Shown piece after piece: positions 17,246 to 26,107 of a DNA stretch of 64,000 nt. The position numbers and the translations under genes were made by a program. The notes under the pieces were generated by a model, which searched no databases, was not told the origin of the DNA, and saw only the letters and a program-made list of their open reading frames with translations. This stretch comes from Acinetobacter lwoffii. GTDB taxonomy: Bacteria > Pseudomonadota > Gammaproteobacteria > Pseudomonadales > Moraxellaceae. The first letter of the stretch is position 1. Each line of letters starts with the position of its first letter. The stretch covers positions 248,001-312,000 of the forward strand of contig NZ_CP072549.1 of the NCBI RefSeq assembly GCF_019343495.1. Direction: 5' to 3'.

Positions 17246-19492
17246 ATGTCGCAGCCACTGTTTGAAAAAGTTGCATTTATCGGGCTTGGACTGATTGGTT
17301 CAAGTCTGGCGCGTGTCATTCGAGCCGAGCATTTGGCCAATGACATTGTTGCATCGACACGTTCACAAAAGACTTTGGAAGATGCTAAATCTCTTGGCCT
17401 GATTTCCGAAGGCTATGCCGATCCTGTAGAGGCGGTCAAAGGCGCTGATCTGGTGGTACTGGCATTGCCGGTACGTGCCACGCAAAAGGTGCTGGAAGCT
17501 ATCAAGCCTTATTTATCTGCCAATACCATTATTACTGATGTGGGTAGTACCAAAGGTAATGTGGTCGATGCAGCGAAAGCGGTTTTTGGCGATGAACTGC
17601 CTGAAGGTTTTGTACCGGGCCATCCGATTGCAGGTGCCGAGCATACCGGGGTGCATGCAGGTAAAGTTGATTTATTTGCCAATCACAAGGTGATCTTGAC
17701 GCCACTGCCAAGCAGTGCAGACTGGGCCGTCGATAAACTGATTCAGCTGTGGCAAGCGGCGAAAGCCGAAGTGATTTGTATGGATGTCGACAAGCACGAT
17801 GAAGTGCTGGCGCATACCAGTCATCTTCCGCATCTCATGGCATTCAACTTGGTTGAGCAATTGGCCAAGCGTGAAGACAATTTAGATATATTTCGTTATG
17901 CTGCCGGTGGCTTCCGGGATTTCTCGCGAATTGCCGCTAGCGATCCACAAATGTGGCATGACATCTTTTTTGCCAACAAAAAAGCAGTTCTGAATGCTGT
18001 TGATGGCTTTGAACAGCAGCTCGCGATTATTCGCAAATTGATTGAAGATGAAGATTCCCACGCATTGATGGGCTTATTGGGTCATGCGCAGGCAGCTCGC
18101 CAGCATTTCAACCATATGCTCGCCAAGAAACCTTTCATGGAGAAAAATAAAGTGACACAACAATTTACCATTCAGCCGGGTGCCAAGAAATTTCAGGGTA
18201 AATTTACCGTGCCAGGTGACAAATCTGTGTCGCATCGCTCGATCATGTTTGGTGCGATTGCTGAAGGCACCACGCATGTGACCGGCTTTCTGGAGGGTGA
18301 AGATGCTTTAGCGACACTGCAAGCTTTCCGTGATATGGGTGTCAGTATCGAAGGCCCTAAAAATGGCGAAGTGACCATTCATGGTGTCGGCATGCATGGC
18401 CTTAAAGCGCCACAGTCTGCCATTTATATGGGTAACTCGGGCACTTCAATGCGTTTGTTGTCCGGTATGCTGGCAGCGCAAAAATTTGATTCAGTCATGA
18501 CTGGCGACGCATCTTTATCCAAACGTCCAATGGAGCGTATTGCCAAGCCTTTACGTGAAATGGGCGCGCAAATTCAGACCACGGGTGAACGCGGTACACC
18601 ACCTGTATCCATCACGGGTAACCAAAACCTTAAAGGGATTCAGTACGATTTGCCGATGGCCTCTGCTCAGGTGAAATCAGGGATTCTACTTGCAGGCCTG
18701 TGGGCGGAAGGTGAAACTTCGGTGACTGAACCTGAACCAACCCGCGATCATACTGAACGTATGCTGCGTGCATTTGGTTATGAAGTAAAAACTGAAGGCA
18801 ACCGAATTTCCCTGCAAGGTGGCGGTAAGCTGGTCGGAACCAATATTCAGGTGCCTTCAGACATTTCTTCAGCAGCCTTCTTTATGGTGGGTGCCGTGAT
18901 TACTGAAAATTCGGACGTCACCCTTGAAGCGGTAGGCATTAACCCGACTCGTACGGGTGTGATCGAAATCCTCAAGCAAATGGGTGCGGACATTACAGTT
19001 GAAAACGAGCGTATTGCGGGCGGTGAACCGATTGCCGATATTCGTATCCGTGGTACGCGTACGCTCAAAGGTATTCATATGCCGGAAGATCAGGTGCCAT
19101 TGGCGATTGATGAATTCCCGGTGTTATTCATTGCAGCTGCATGTGCTGAAGGTCAGACGATTTTGACCGGCGCTGCCGAGCTTCGCGTGAAAGAATCGGA
19201 TCGTATTCAGGTCATGGCAGATGGTCTTCAAACCATGGGCATCGACTGTACCCCAACTGAAGATGGCATCATCATTGAAGGTAAGGGTAAGTCCGGTGAC
19301 TGGTTGCCAATCTTTACGGGTGGTGAAATTGAATCGCATCACGATCACCGTATCGCGATGAGTTTTTCGATTGCCGGTTTGCGTAATTCGGAGCAGATCA
19401 AGATTGTCGGAACCGAAACGGTCGCAACCAGTTTCCCGACCTTCACAGAATTGACCTCAATCGCAGGACTGCCAATTCAAGTATCAGAATAA
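17246..19492 (+). CDS. tyrA-aroA: Prephenate dehydrogenase / EPSP synthase fusion (TyrA-AroA)
   Basis: 748-residue fusion. Residues 1-300 are prephenate (or cyclohexadienyl) dehydrogenase with a Rossmann GLGLIGSSLAR and the substrate segment GHPIAGAEHTG. Residues about 302-748 are 5-enolpyruvylshikimate-3-phosphate synthase: PGDKSVSHRS, GNSGTSMRLLSG, LSKRPMERI and RVKESDRIQVMADGL. The joint near residue 300 (FMEKNKVTQQF) contains an internal Met. One protein thus serves both the tyrosine branch and the common shikimate pathway. The fusion is typical of Acinetobacter and relatives. Last gene of the aromatic operon; a terminator follows. Confidence 0.95.
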   Translation: MSQPLFEKVAFIGLGLIGSSLARVIRAEHLANDIVASTRSQKTLEDAKSLGLISEGYADPVEAVKGADLVVLALPVRATQKVLEAIKPYLSANTIITDVGSTKGNVVDAAKAVFGDELPEGFVPGHPIAGAEHTGVHAGKVDLFANHKVILTPLPSSADWAVDKLIQLWQAAKAEVICMDVDKHDEVLAHTSHLPHLMAFNLVEQLAKREDNLDIFRYAAGGFRDFSRIAASDPQMWHDIFFANKKAVLNAVDGFEQQLAIIRKLIEDEDSHALMGLLGHAQAARQHFNHMLAKKPFMEKNKVTQQFTIQPGAKKFQGKFTVPGDKSVSHRSIMFGAIAEGTTHVTGFLEGEDALATLQAFRDMGVSIEGPKNGEVTIHGVGMHGLKAPQSAIYMGNSGTSMRLLSGMLAAQKFDSVMTGDASLSKRPMERIAKPLREMGAQIQTTGERGTPPVSITGNQNLKGIQYDLPMASAQVKSGILLAGLWAEGETSVTEPEPTRDHTERMLRAFGYEVKTEGNRISLQGGGKLVGTNIQVPSDISSAAFFMVGAVITENSDVTLEAVGINPTRTGVIEILKQMGADITVENERIAGGEPIADIRIRGTRTLKGIHMPEDQVPLAIDEFPVLFIAAACAEGQTILTGAAELRVKESDRIQVMADGLQTMGIDCTPTEDGIIIEGKGKSGDWLPIFTGGEIESHHDHRIAMSFSIAGLRNSEQIKIVGTETVATSFPTFTELTSIAGLPIQVSE

Positions 19493-19508
19493 TTTTTAAA
19501 ATTATGTG

Positions 19509-19538
19509 AAACAGCCAAGCTTTTGCTTGGCTGTTTTG
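19509..19538 (+). terminator. Terminator of the aromatic operon
   Basis: 10-bp stem 19511-19520 with 19525-19534, TTTT loop, T-rich tail. Confidence 0.9.
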
Positions 19539-19591
19539 TTTATATTGCTTATGCTAAACCCATATAAGAAAAAAGCCATTTGGAAGTAGCG

Positions 19592-19954
19592 ATGCGAAAA
19601 TTAAAATTCATGGCCAATACCCAGAGCCAAACACCACGGGATGGTCAAGAAACCCAGGAATATGTAGCACATTTACTTGCCGAAAAATTAGGTAAATACG
19701 GTTTTCAGACCTTAAGCCAAAGTGGTGCTCAGGTTGCCGTCAGCGTAGAAGAACATGCGCTGCCTTTATCAGTGAGTTGCGAAACCAGAGATGAACAAGG
19801 GCATCTGGTCTGTGAGATTGCCTCATATCCTGAAGAAGAACAGGACTGGCTGGATCGTATCACCGAAAGAAGTTTGCTTAATCAGCTTGCACAGGCAGTG
19901 GAAACCTCTCTAAAAGAGCAGGAACGCTTTAGCGAGTTTGAATGGAAGAGCTAA
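19592..19954 (+). CDS. Conserved hypothetical protein
   Basis: 120-residue cytoplasmic protein I do not recognise by name. The start ATG at 19592 has GGAAG 5 nt upstream; a TTG four codons earlier is less likely. Sequence is mixed alpha/beta with no membrane segment: basic N-terminus, QETQEYVAHLLAEKLGKYG helix, two strands (QVAVSVEE, LPLSVSCETR), then the acidic helix SLLNQLAQAVETSLKEQERF. It overlaps the next gene by 13 nt, so the two are co-translated; the pairing with an acetyltransferase may be functional or simply operonic. Confidence 0.75.
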   Translation: MRKLKFMANTQSQTPRDGQETQEYVAHLLAEKLGKYGFQTLSQSGAQVAVSVEEHALPLSVSCETRDEQGHLVCEIASYPEEEQDWLDRITERSLLNQLAQAVETSLKEQERFSEFEWKS

Positions 19955-20484
19955 TTCAACAGACTCAATCAGCTTTGCCTACACTGCAAAGTAAACGCTT
20001 GATCCTGAATTGTTTTAAATCAGCCGATGCCAAAGAAACTTATGCTTCAATTACGCCGAGTTTGACACGTTTTATGGCGTGGGACCCACCACAATCTGAA
20101 CAGGGATTTGCAACAGTCTGGCAAAATTGGCTGGAAAATATGACTGATTATAAAGAATATGTATTTGTGATCCGTCATATTGAAACACAAGAATTTATTG
20201 GGCTATGTGGTTTGCATCGACTTCATGATGAAATACCTGAAGTCGGTATTTGGATTCGTGAAACTGCACATGGTCATCATTATGGACATGAGGTAGTGCA
20301 TTGTGTTGTGGCTTATGCTTTCAATACATTAGGGATTCAAGTTTTAAGCTACCCGGTAGCAGAAGAAAACTGGGCTAGCCGTAAAATTGCAGAACGCTTG
20401 GGCGGAAAAATTATCCGCTACATCGATAAGCCTAAATATCGGGCTGTGATGTATGAAATTTTTGCAGAAGATTTTGTCTTTTAA
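19942..20484 (+). CDS. GNAT acetyltransferase, RimJ/RimL type
   Basis: 180-residue acetyltransferase. RimJ/RimL pattern: LQSKRLILNCFKSADA at the first strand, FMAWDPP, the LCGLHRLHDEIPEVGIWI core and the acetyl-CoA loop region HGHHYGHEVVHCVV, ending with SRKIAERLGGKII. Relatives acetylate N-termini of ribosomal proteins or small molecules; the substrate here is unknown. It overlaps the upstream hypothetical gene by 13 nt and shares its promoter. The P-loop RxxGxG/A is degenerate (HGHHYG), which is common in this subfamily. Confidence 0.82.
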   Translation: MEELIQQTQSALPTLQSKRLILNCFKSADAKETYASITPSLTRFMAWDPPQSEQGFATVWQNWLENMTDYKEYVFVIRHIETQEFIGLCGLHRLHDEIPEVGIWIRETAHGHHYGHEVVHCVVAYAFNTLGIQVLSYPVAEENWASRKIAERLGGKIIRYIDKPKYRAVMYEIFAEDFVF

Positions 20485-20516
20485 TAAAAAACCCATCATT
20501 TGATGGGTTTTTTTAT
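20485..20516. terminator. Bidirectional terminator
   Basis: Stem AAAAACCCATCA with its complement around TTT, A run before and T7 after, between convergent genes ending at 20484 and 20517. Confidence 0.93.
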
Positions 20517-21149
20517 TTAGCCAAGCGCTAAGTACCGGGTCATTGCGATCCGCAATTGCTTTAAATAGCCGGTAAAGAAGTGGTTGGCACCAGGTAATAC
20601 GGTCACTAAATGGCGTTGTGGCTTTGCCCATTCAATCATATCTGAGAGCAAAGTCACCTCATCGGCTTCACCATGAATGAACAGAATGTCGCCTTTAATG
20701 GCGGGCGTCACATAATGGCGAATACCAGCCACTGTTGCAGTCGGCAGACCACATAAAATGGTTTGCTTTGGTTGCAATTCTACCGGTAAGGCTGCATAGC
20801 TTTTTGCCATGACATGCGCACCAAAACTAAAACCGCCTGCATAAAAAGGCAGGGCAATATGCTGGTTGCGAGCGAACCGAATGACTTCTAATACATCATC
20901 CGTTTCACCGAAGCCCTCGTCGTGTATACCTTCACTTTGACCAGAACCACGGAAACTTGGACGATACACAATACAGCCACGTTCCAGATACATTTGTGCC
21001 AGTAAAACCGGAACCTTATGTTGTGGTGTACCGCCTTGCAATGGATGGGGGTGACAAACTACCGCGAATCCTTTCACTTCACCCTGAGGATAATCCACAA
21101 AAACTTCAATCTGACCCGCAGGCCCTTGAAGAAAAATTTGCTCGGGCAT
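20517..21149 (-). CDS. Alpha/beta hydrolase
   Basis: 210-residue alpha/beta-hydrolase of the YfhR/PA-type (COG2945) group. Seen: VVCHPHPLQGGTPQHKVP at the first strand with the conserved HPHP, YRPSFRGSGQSEG, nucleophile elbow GGFSFGAHV (Ser near residue 115), the acid in HGEADEV and catalytic His in LPGANHFF. It is probably a soluble cytoplasmic esterase of unknown substrate. Transcribed divergently from yaaA. Confidence 0.83.
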   Translation of the reverse strand: MPEQIFLQGPAGQIEVFVDYPQGEVKGFAVVCHPHPLQGGTPQHKVPVLLAQMYLERGCIVYRPSFRGSGQSEGIHDEGFGETDDVLEVIRFARNQHIALPFYAGGFSFGAHVMAKSYAALPVELQPKQTILCGLPTATVAGIRHYVTPAIKGDILFIHGEADEVTLLSDMIEWAKPQRHLVTVLPGANHFFTGYLKQLRIAMTRYLALG

Positions 21150-21272
21150 ATAAAAACCGATGATTAACAGGAGAATCGTGCATTTTAACGATTATGGTGA
21201 ATAAAAACATGAATTGGAATTAAAATAAGCAGACTGATATAGTTTGATTAATCATTTTTTGACCAGGTTGCC

Positions 21273-22055
21273 ATGCTCGCTTTAATTTCTCCAGCCAAAA
21301 CTCTCGATTACGATACTCCATTACCGACTGACCAATTTACTCAAGCGAGATTATTAGAACATTCACAGGACTTGATCAACGTTTGTCGCACACTTTCTGC
21401 AACAGAAATTTCCAGCTTAATGAGTGTTAGTGAAAAAATTGCCACTTTAAATACCGCACGTTTTAATGACTGGCAACCGGATTTTAATTTAGCCAATGCC
21501 CGTCAGGCGATTTTTGCATTTAAGGGTGATGTCTATACCGGACTGGATGCCTATAGTTTGAAGCACGAAGATCTGCACTATGCACAAGACCGTTTACGTA
21601 TGTTGTCTGGATTATATGGACTGTTACGTCCTTTGGATCTAATGATGCCGTACCGTCTGGAAATGGGAACCAAGTTAGCCAATTCCTGTGGGCATAATCT
21701 ATATGAGTTCTGGGCTCATCACATTACTGATCTGATTAATCAGGATTTAACCGCAGCAAATTCTGAAATTCTGGTGAATATTGCTTCTGATGAATATTAC
21801 AAATCAGTCAACGAGCGCAAAATTCAGGCAGACATTATCAAGCCGGTATTTCTGGATCAGAAAAATGGCAAATATAAAGTGATTAGTTTCTATGCCAAAA
21901 AAGCACGCGGTCTCATGGCGCGTTTTATGATTGAAAATAAAATTGATTGTGTCGAAGAGTTGAAAGCTTTTAATAGCGATGGCTATTATTTCGATGCAGA
22001 CAGTTCACTTAAGGGAGAACTGGTGTTCAAACGTGATGAACAACTGAGTGCATAA
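21273..22055 (+). CDS. yaaA: Peroxide stress protein YaaA (DUF328)
   Basis: 260-residue YaaA family protein, which in E. coli lowers free iron and so limits peroxide damage to DNA. Strong family match: SPAKTLDY at the N-terminus, [17 protein letters not shown] block ([17 protein letters not shown]), [31 protein letters not shown] and GLMARFMI near the C-terminus. OxyR regulates it in enterobacteria; no OxyR site was recognised here. Monocistronic, followed by a long AT-rich gap. Confidence 0.93.
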   Translation: MLALISPAKTLDYDTPLPTDQFTQARLLEHSQDLINVCRTLSATEISSLMSVSEKIATLNTARFNDWQPDFNLANARQAIFAFKGDVYTGLDAYSLKHEDLHYAQDRLRMLSGLYGLLRPLDLMMPYRLEMGTKLANSCGHNLYEFWAHHITDLINQDLTAANSEILVNIASDEYYKSVNERKIQADIIKPVFLDQKNGKYKVISFYAKKARGLMARFMIENKIDCVEELKAFNSDGYYFDADSSLKGELVFKRDEQLSA

Positions 22056-22568
22056 ATGAGATGATTCCCAGTATTCAGCATGAGGATATATATGCCGGAT
22101 ATTGGGATGTCGTTATTATGGTTAGGTTCTTGAACTATGTACATGCATGTGATGTGAGTAGGGAATAATAGACAGCATCATGACAACTATAAAATCTGTA
22201 ATTCTTGAATATCAGGTAGAGCTTCAAGGTAATTAAAAATAAAAAATATCGCTAAACATCTTGAAATCCCTAGCAAAATCTCCCTTATTTAGATCATTTT
22301 ATTCTAAAAATTAAAGTTGAGCATTCTTGGAAAAGGCCGATAAAATAAATCGAAATAATTTCTATTGAATAGGTTAGATTTCATTTATCTCCATATCTTA
22401 ATTTTGAATAAACTTCTTTTAGGTGGTTTAAAAAATATATTAAATTCAATTATTTAGTTTTTTTTTAAAAGGATTTTTAATAGGATCGATTTTTTGAAAA
22501 AAGAATTATAAATTAATTAAGTATTAATAAATAAAACGACATAAAATTAATATTTAGAGGATAAATAA
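22056..22568. other. AT-rich gene-poor stretch after yaaA
   Basis: About 510 nt with low GC and long A/T runs. I see no convincing gene. A 13-codon frame (22092-22133) has a GAGG ribosome-site-like stretch. No transposase remnant, direct repeat or tRNA was found. Base composition differs from the flanking genes, which suggests either relaxed sequence or an old insertion scar. Confidence 0.5.
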
Positions 22569-22631
22569 ATGCCTTCTATCGGGTTAAATGTAAACTATGT
22601 CACAAGTTTGTTAGGTTTTTTGTTAGCATAA
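22569..22631 (+). CDS. Possible 20-residue hydrophobic micropeptide
   Basis: Frame of 20 codons (MPSIGLNVNYV then TSLLGFLLA) with a well spaced AGAGGA ribosome site 7 nt before the ATG. It is largely hydrophobic and could insert in the membrane. Very short and AT-rich context means chance is a serious alternative. Confidence 0.25.
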   Translation: MPSIGLNVNYVTSLLGFLLA

Positions 22632-22662
22632 TTGCATAGTGTTACAAAGCAGCATAATAAAA

Positions 22663-22824
22663 ATGAAAATATATGCTATCCCTGTTTTTGCCTTAATGAT
22701 CAGTTTATTAGGATTTTGTGTCCATAAACAGTCCGAAATCAGAAAATATGAAAAGATCCGTCATGTCTTGAACGATGGACGTGATTCAAGCAAATTGCTG
22801 GAATCCAATCGGCATCGACATTAA
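22663..22824 (+). CDS. Possible small secreted or membrane protein (53 aa)
   Basis: 53 codons starting with a signal-like hydrophobic segment (KIYAIPVFALMISLLGFCV, residues 2-20; LLGFC could act as a weak lipobox) followed by a charged, basic tail rich in Lys, Arg and His. No family is recognised. There is no strong ribosome site and a frame extension to 22639 exists. The charged tail after a hydrophobic N-terminus is more protein-like than the surrounding sequence, so it is kept with low confidence. Confidence 0.35.
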   Translation: MKIYAIPVFALMISLLGFCVHKQSEIRKYEKIRHVLNDGRDSSKLLESNRHRH

Positions 22825-22969
22825 GCAGGCTAGACAATCTTCTTTCGTTGATTGGGCTAAAATGATAAAATTAAATCAATAATAAATATAATAAAAATTT
22901 AAAGTATTCATTTAAGATATATTAATTTCTAATAAAGTGTAAAATCTAAGAAGCAATAAGAAATCAATG

Positions 22970-22978
22970 TGTTATAAT
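22970..22978 (+). promoter_or_regulatory. Extended -10 promoter of candidate small RNA
   Basis: TGT followed by a perfect TATAAT (22973-22978), preceded by AT-rich sequence; the -35 is poor, as is common with extended -10 promoters. Start of transcription expected near 22985. Confidence 0.65.
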
Positions 22979-22984
22979 TTGCCA

Positions 22985-23072
22985 ACGATCAGGATGAAGC
23001 AGAATTCATCTTGTTAAGCATTTGGTTTAAATCAAGAAAATAAAGCTGCATAAAGGTTATGCAGCTTTTTTG
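22985..23072 (+). ncRNA. Candidate small RNA (about 88 nt)
   Basis: Between an extended -10 promoter and an ideal intrinsic terminator. Predicted layout: 5' stem 22991-22998 with 23005-23012 (8 bp including one G-U, 6-nt loop), a single-stranded A/U-rich linker (23013-23041), then a perfect 12-bp terminator stem 23042-23053 with 23057-23068 and a U tract. No reading frame of useful length lies inside. This is the standard layout of an Hfq-type trans-acting small RNA. It could alternatively be an attenuated leader of the downstream permease gene. No known family was recognised. Confidence 0.6.
23042..23072 (+). terminator. Terminator of the candidate small RNA
   Basis: Perfect 12-bp stem, AGG loop, T6 tail; among the strongest intrinsic terminators in the window although it follows no gene. 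Confidence 0.92.
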
Positions 23073-23094
23073 TTTAGATTTTTTTTTGGGTTTT

Positions 23095-23158
23095 TATAGC
23101 ATAGCCCTGGGGCTGTAAGCTGTTCCAACATTTTAACCCGTCAAATGGCTATGCTGGC
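23095..23158 (+). promoter_or_regulatory. Structured leader upstream of purine permease, possible riboswitch
   Basis: A 9-bp inverted repeat (23098-23106 AGCATAGCC with 23147-23155) encloses 40 nt with unusual, non-AT-rich sequence containing GTAAG, TTCCAAC and ACCCGTCAA, and a possible inner GGG (23110-23112)/CCC (23137-23139) pairing. It stands out in an AT-rich gap, 106 nt before the purine permease start, where a ligand-binding leader would be expected. It does not match the classic adenine/guanine riboswitch. A xanthine-type (NMT1) class is one idea, unverified. Confidence 0.45.
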
Positions 23159-23264
23159 ATATTCGTTGCTAACACATCCTTAAAATTGATGAATTTTTTT
23201 TATAAAATTTCATTTATTTGACGGCTTGCTTAAAGCATAAAGTTTACTCAATAGGGGCTAGGTC

Positions 23265-24587
23265 ATGACGACTCCTAATCCATCTTCAGAAAGTATGCTT
23301 GAACGTCTGTTTAAACTGAGTGAAAACAAAACCAGTTTCCGTACAGAAGTTCTTGCCGGTGTAACTACATTCTTAACGATGTGTTACATCATTATTGTCA
23401 ATCCGATGATTTTGTCCGAAACGGGGATGGATCATGGGGCTGTCTTTGTAGCAACCTGTCTTGCAGCCGCGATTGGCTGTTTAGTCATGGGCTTGATTGC
23501 AAATTATCCAATTGCACTTGCACCAGGCATGGGCTTGAATGCCTTTTTTACCTATTCCGTATGTTTGGGAATGGGTGTGCCTTGGCAAACAGCACTTGGG
23601 GCTGTGTTTATCTCCGGTCTTGTGTTTATTGCGATCAGCATGTTCAAAATCCGTGAAGCCATTGTAAATGCGATTCCAATGTCGCTGAAACTGGCCATCG
23701 GTGGTGGTATTGGCTTATTCCTTGCGCTGATTGCTTTGAAAAATGCCGGCCTGATTGTGGATAATCCTGCTACGTTGGTAGGTTTGGGCGATTTAAAACA
23801 ACCATCGGTTTTGCTTGCATTATTTGGTTTCCTTCTGGTTGTTGTGATGCATCACTTTAAAGTGCGTGGTGCGATCATCATCAGTATTTTGGTGTTAACC
23901 GGTATTTCAGCAGCATTGGGTCTGAGTGAATTTAAAGGTGTGGTTGGCGCAGTGCCATCGATTGCACCAACATTTATGCAAATGAGCTTTGAAGGTCTGT
24001 TCACTGCCAGTTTAATTGGCGTGATTTTTGTCTTCTTCCTGGTCGATTTATTCGACTCAACCGGTACGCTGGTTGGTGTTTCACACCGTGCAGGCTTGTT
24101 GAAAGATGGCAAACTGCCGCGTTTGAAAAAAGCACTTTTTGCGGACTCTTCTGCAATTGTTGCAGGTGCAGCGCTGGGTACATCTTCAACTACGCCATAC
24201 ATTGAATCTTCTGCGGGCGTAGCAGCCGGTGGCCGTACAGGTCTAACTGCTGTTGTAGTCGGTATCCTGTTTGTTGCCTGTTTGTTCCTTGCACCATTGG
24301 CACAGTCTGTACCAAGCTTTGCAACAGCACCAGCGCTGTTATTTGTCGGTGTCTTAATGATTCAAGGTATCGTGCATATTGACTGGGAAGATATTACAGA
24401 AGCAGTTCCTGCATTTTTAACCATTGTATTTATGCCATTTACCTATTCCATTGCTGATGGTATTGCGATGGGCTTCATCAGCTATGCACTGATCAAATTG
24501 TTAACCGGTAAGGCATCAACTGTACCGTATATGGTCTGGATTATTGCAGTACTATGGACGCTTAAATTCGCACTATTTGGCGGCTAA
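23265..24587 (+). CDS. NCS2-family purine permease (AzgA/PurP/PbuG type)
   Basis: 440-residue inner-membrane purine:proton symporter of the AzgA-like branch, importing adenine, guanine or hypoxanthine. Seen: the N-terminal TEVLAGVTTFLTMCYIIIVNP, the conserved APGMGLNAFFTY substrate region, KLAIGGGIGLFLALIALKNAG, DLFDSTGTLVGV and TSSTTPYIESSAGVAAGGRTG. About 12-14 membrane helices. AGGGG/TAGG ribosome site. The following gene encodes a purine-base deaminase, which points to adenine as substrate. A structured leader and a candidate small RNA precede it. A terminator separates it from the deaminase. Confidence 0.9.
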   Translation: MTTPNPSSESMLERLFKLSENKTSFRTEVLAGVTTFLTMCYIIIVNPMILSETGMDHGAVFVATCLAAAIGCLVMGLIANYPIALAPGMGLNAFFTYSVCLGMGVPWQTALGAVFISGLVFIAISMFKIREAIVNAIPMSLKLAIGGGIGLFLALIALKNAGLIVDNPATLVGLGDLKQPSVLLALFGFLLVVVMHHFKVRGAIIISILVLTGISAALGLSEFKGVVGAVPSIAPTFMQMSFEGLFTASLIGVIFVFFLVDLFDSTGTLVGVSHRAGLLKDGKLPRLKKALFADSSAIVAGAALGTSSTTPYIESSAGVAAGGRTGLTAVVVGILFVACLFLAPLAQSVPSFATAPALLFVGVLMIQGIVHIDWEDITEAVPAFLTIVFMPFTYSIADGIAMGFISYALIKLLTGKASTVPYMVWIIAVLWTLKFALFGG

Positions 24588-24601
24588 TTTTTCTAGATTT
24601 G

Positions 24602-24636
24602 GAAAGGGTGTAAACTCAGTTTGCACCCTTTTTTTA
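24602..24636 (+). terminator. Permease terminator
   Basis: Stem AAAGGGTGTAAAC (one mismatch) with its complement around TCA, T7 tail. Confidence 0.9.
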
Positions 24637-24654
24637 TTATTTTAGGTTTCATGA

Positions 24655-25665
<1,011 letters not shown>

Positions 25666-25674
25666 GTTTTTAAA

Positions 25675-25705
25675 TAAAAGGCAGGGTTCGCTCTGCCTTT
25701 GTTTT
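25675..25705 (+). terminator. Terminator after adenine deaminase
   Basis: 7-8 bp stem AAAGGCAG with CTGCCTTT around an 8-nt loop, then G and T5. Confidence 0.8.
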
Positions 25706-25710
25706 TATAG

Positions 25711-26064
25711 ATGGATATGAAATTGAAAAATATAATTCTGCTCATCAGTAGCGTGTTGATATCTGCTTGCTCAAATGCGGATATGACTTTGACACAGCGT
25801 ACTTTAAAACCCGTGATTGAATACCAATGTGCAAAAGAATTGAAAGCATCTAAATTCTGGACTGCCTCGACCTATTTTATGCAGGACAAAAATAAAGCTG
25901 AACTTGAACAGAATGTCTGTTCATGTGTAGGTGAGCATGCACTCAAGGATATTCCGGCAAGCACTTTACTGAAAGCGACTCTGGATGAAGAAGTAAAGTC
26001 AAAACTCACGCAACAGGCTATTGCAAACAGTCTGAAAGGCTGCATGACCGAGTTCTTAAAATAA
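25711..26064 (+). CDS. Cysteine-containing lipoprotein, paralogue of the gene at 26889
   Basis: 117-residue predicted lipoprotein (lipobox ISAC, Cys near 20). The mature part has three further spaced cysteines: YQCAKEL, VCSCVGEHAL and a late KGCMTEF. The same pattern (CTTEL, ICGCVSEKA, NACVAEA) recurs in the 123-residue lipoprotein at 26889, with aligned W, KAELEQN/KQNIQTE and ATL/ATAA segments, so the two are paralogues separated by one cytochrome gene. No known family is recognised. Position suggests an envelope role; the conserved CxC is notable. The start lies directly after the upstream terminator, so it may be read through or have its own weak promoter. Confidence 0.7.
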   Translation: MDMKLKNIILLISSVLISACSNADMTLTQRTLKPVIEYQCAKELKASKFWTASTYFMQDKNKAELEQNVCSCVGEHALKDIPASTLLKATLDEEVKSKLTQQAIANSLKGCMTEFLK

Positions 26065-26065
26065 A

Positions 26066-26092
26066 ATCAGCTTTGCAATGAAAGCTGATTGA
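26066..26092. terminator. Hairpin between convergent genes
   Basis: 10-bp stem AATCAGCTTT with its complement around GCAATG; only a weak T tract on either strand, so it may be a poor terminator. Confidence 0.6.
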
Positions 26093-26107
26093 GTGTGGTT
26101 TTGCAGA

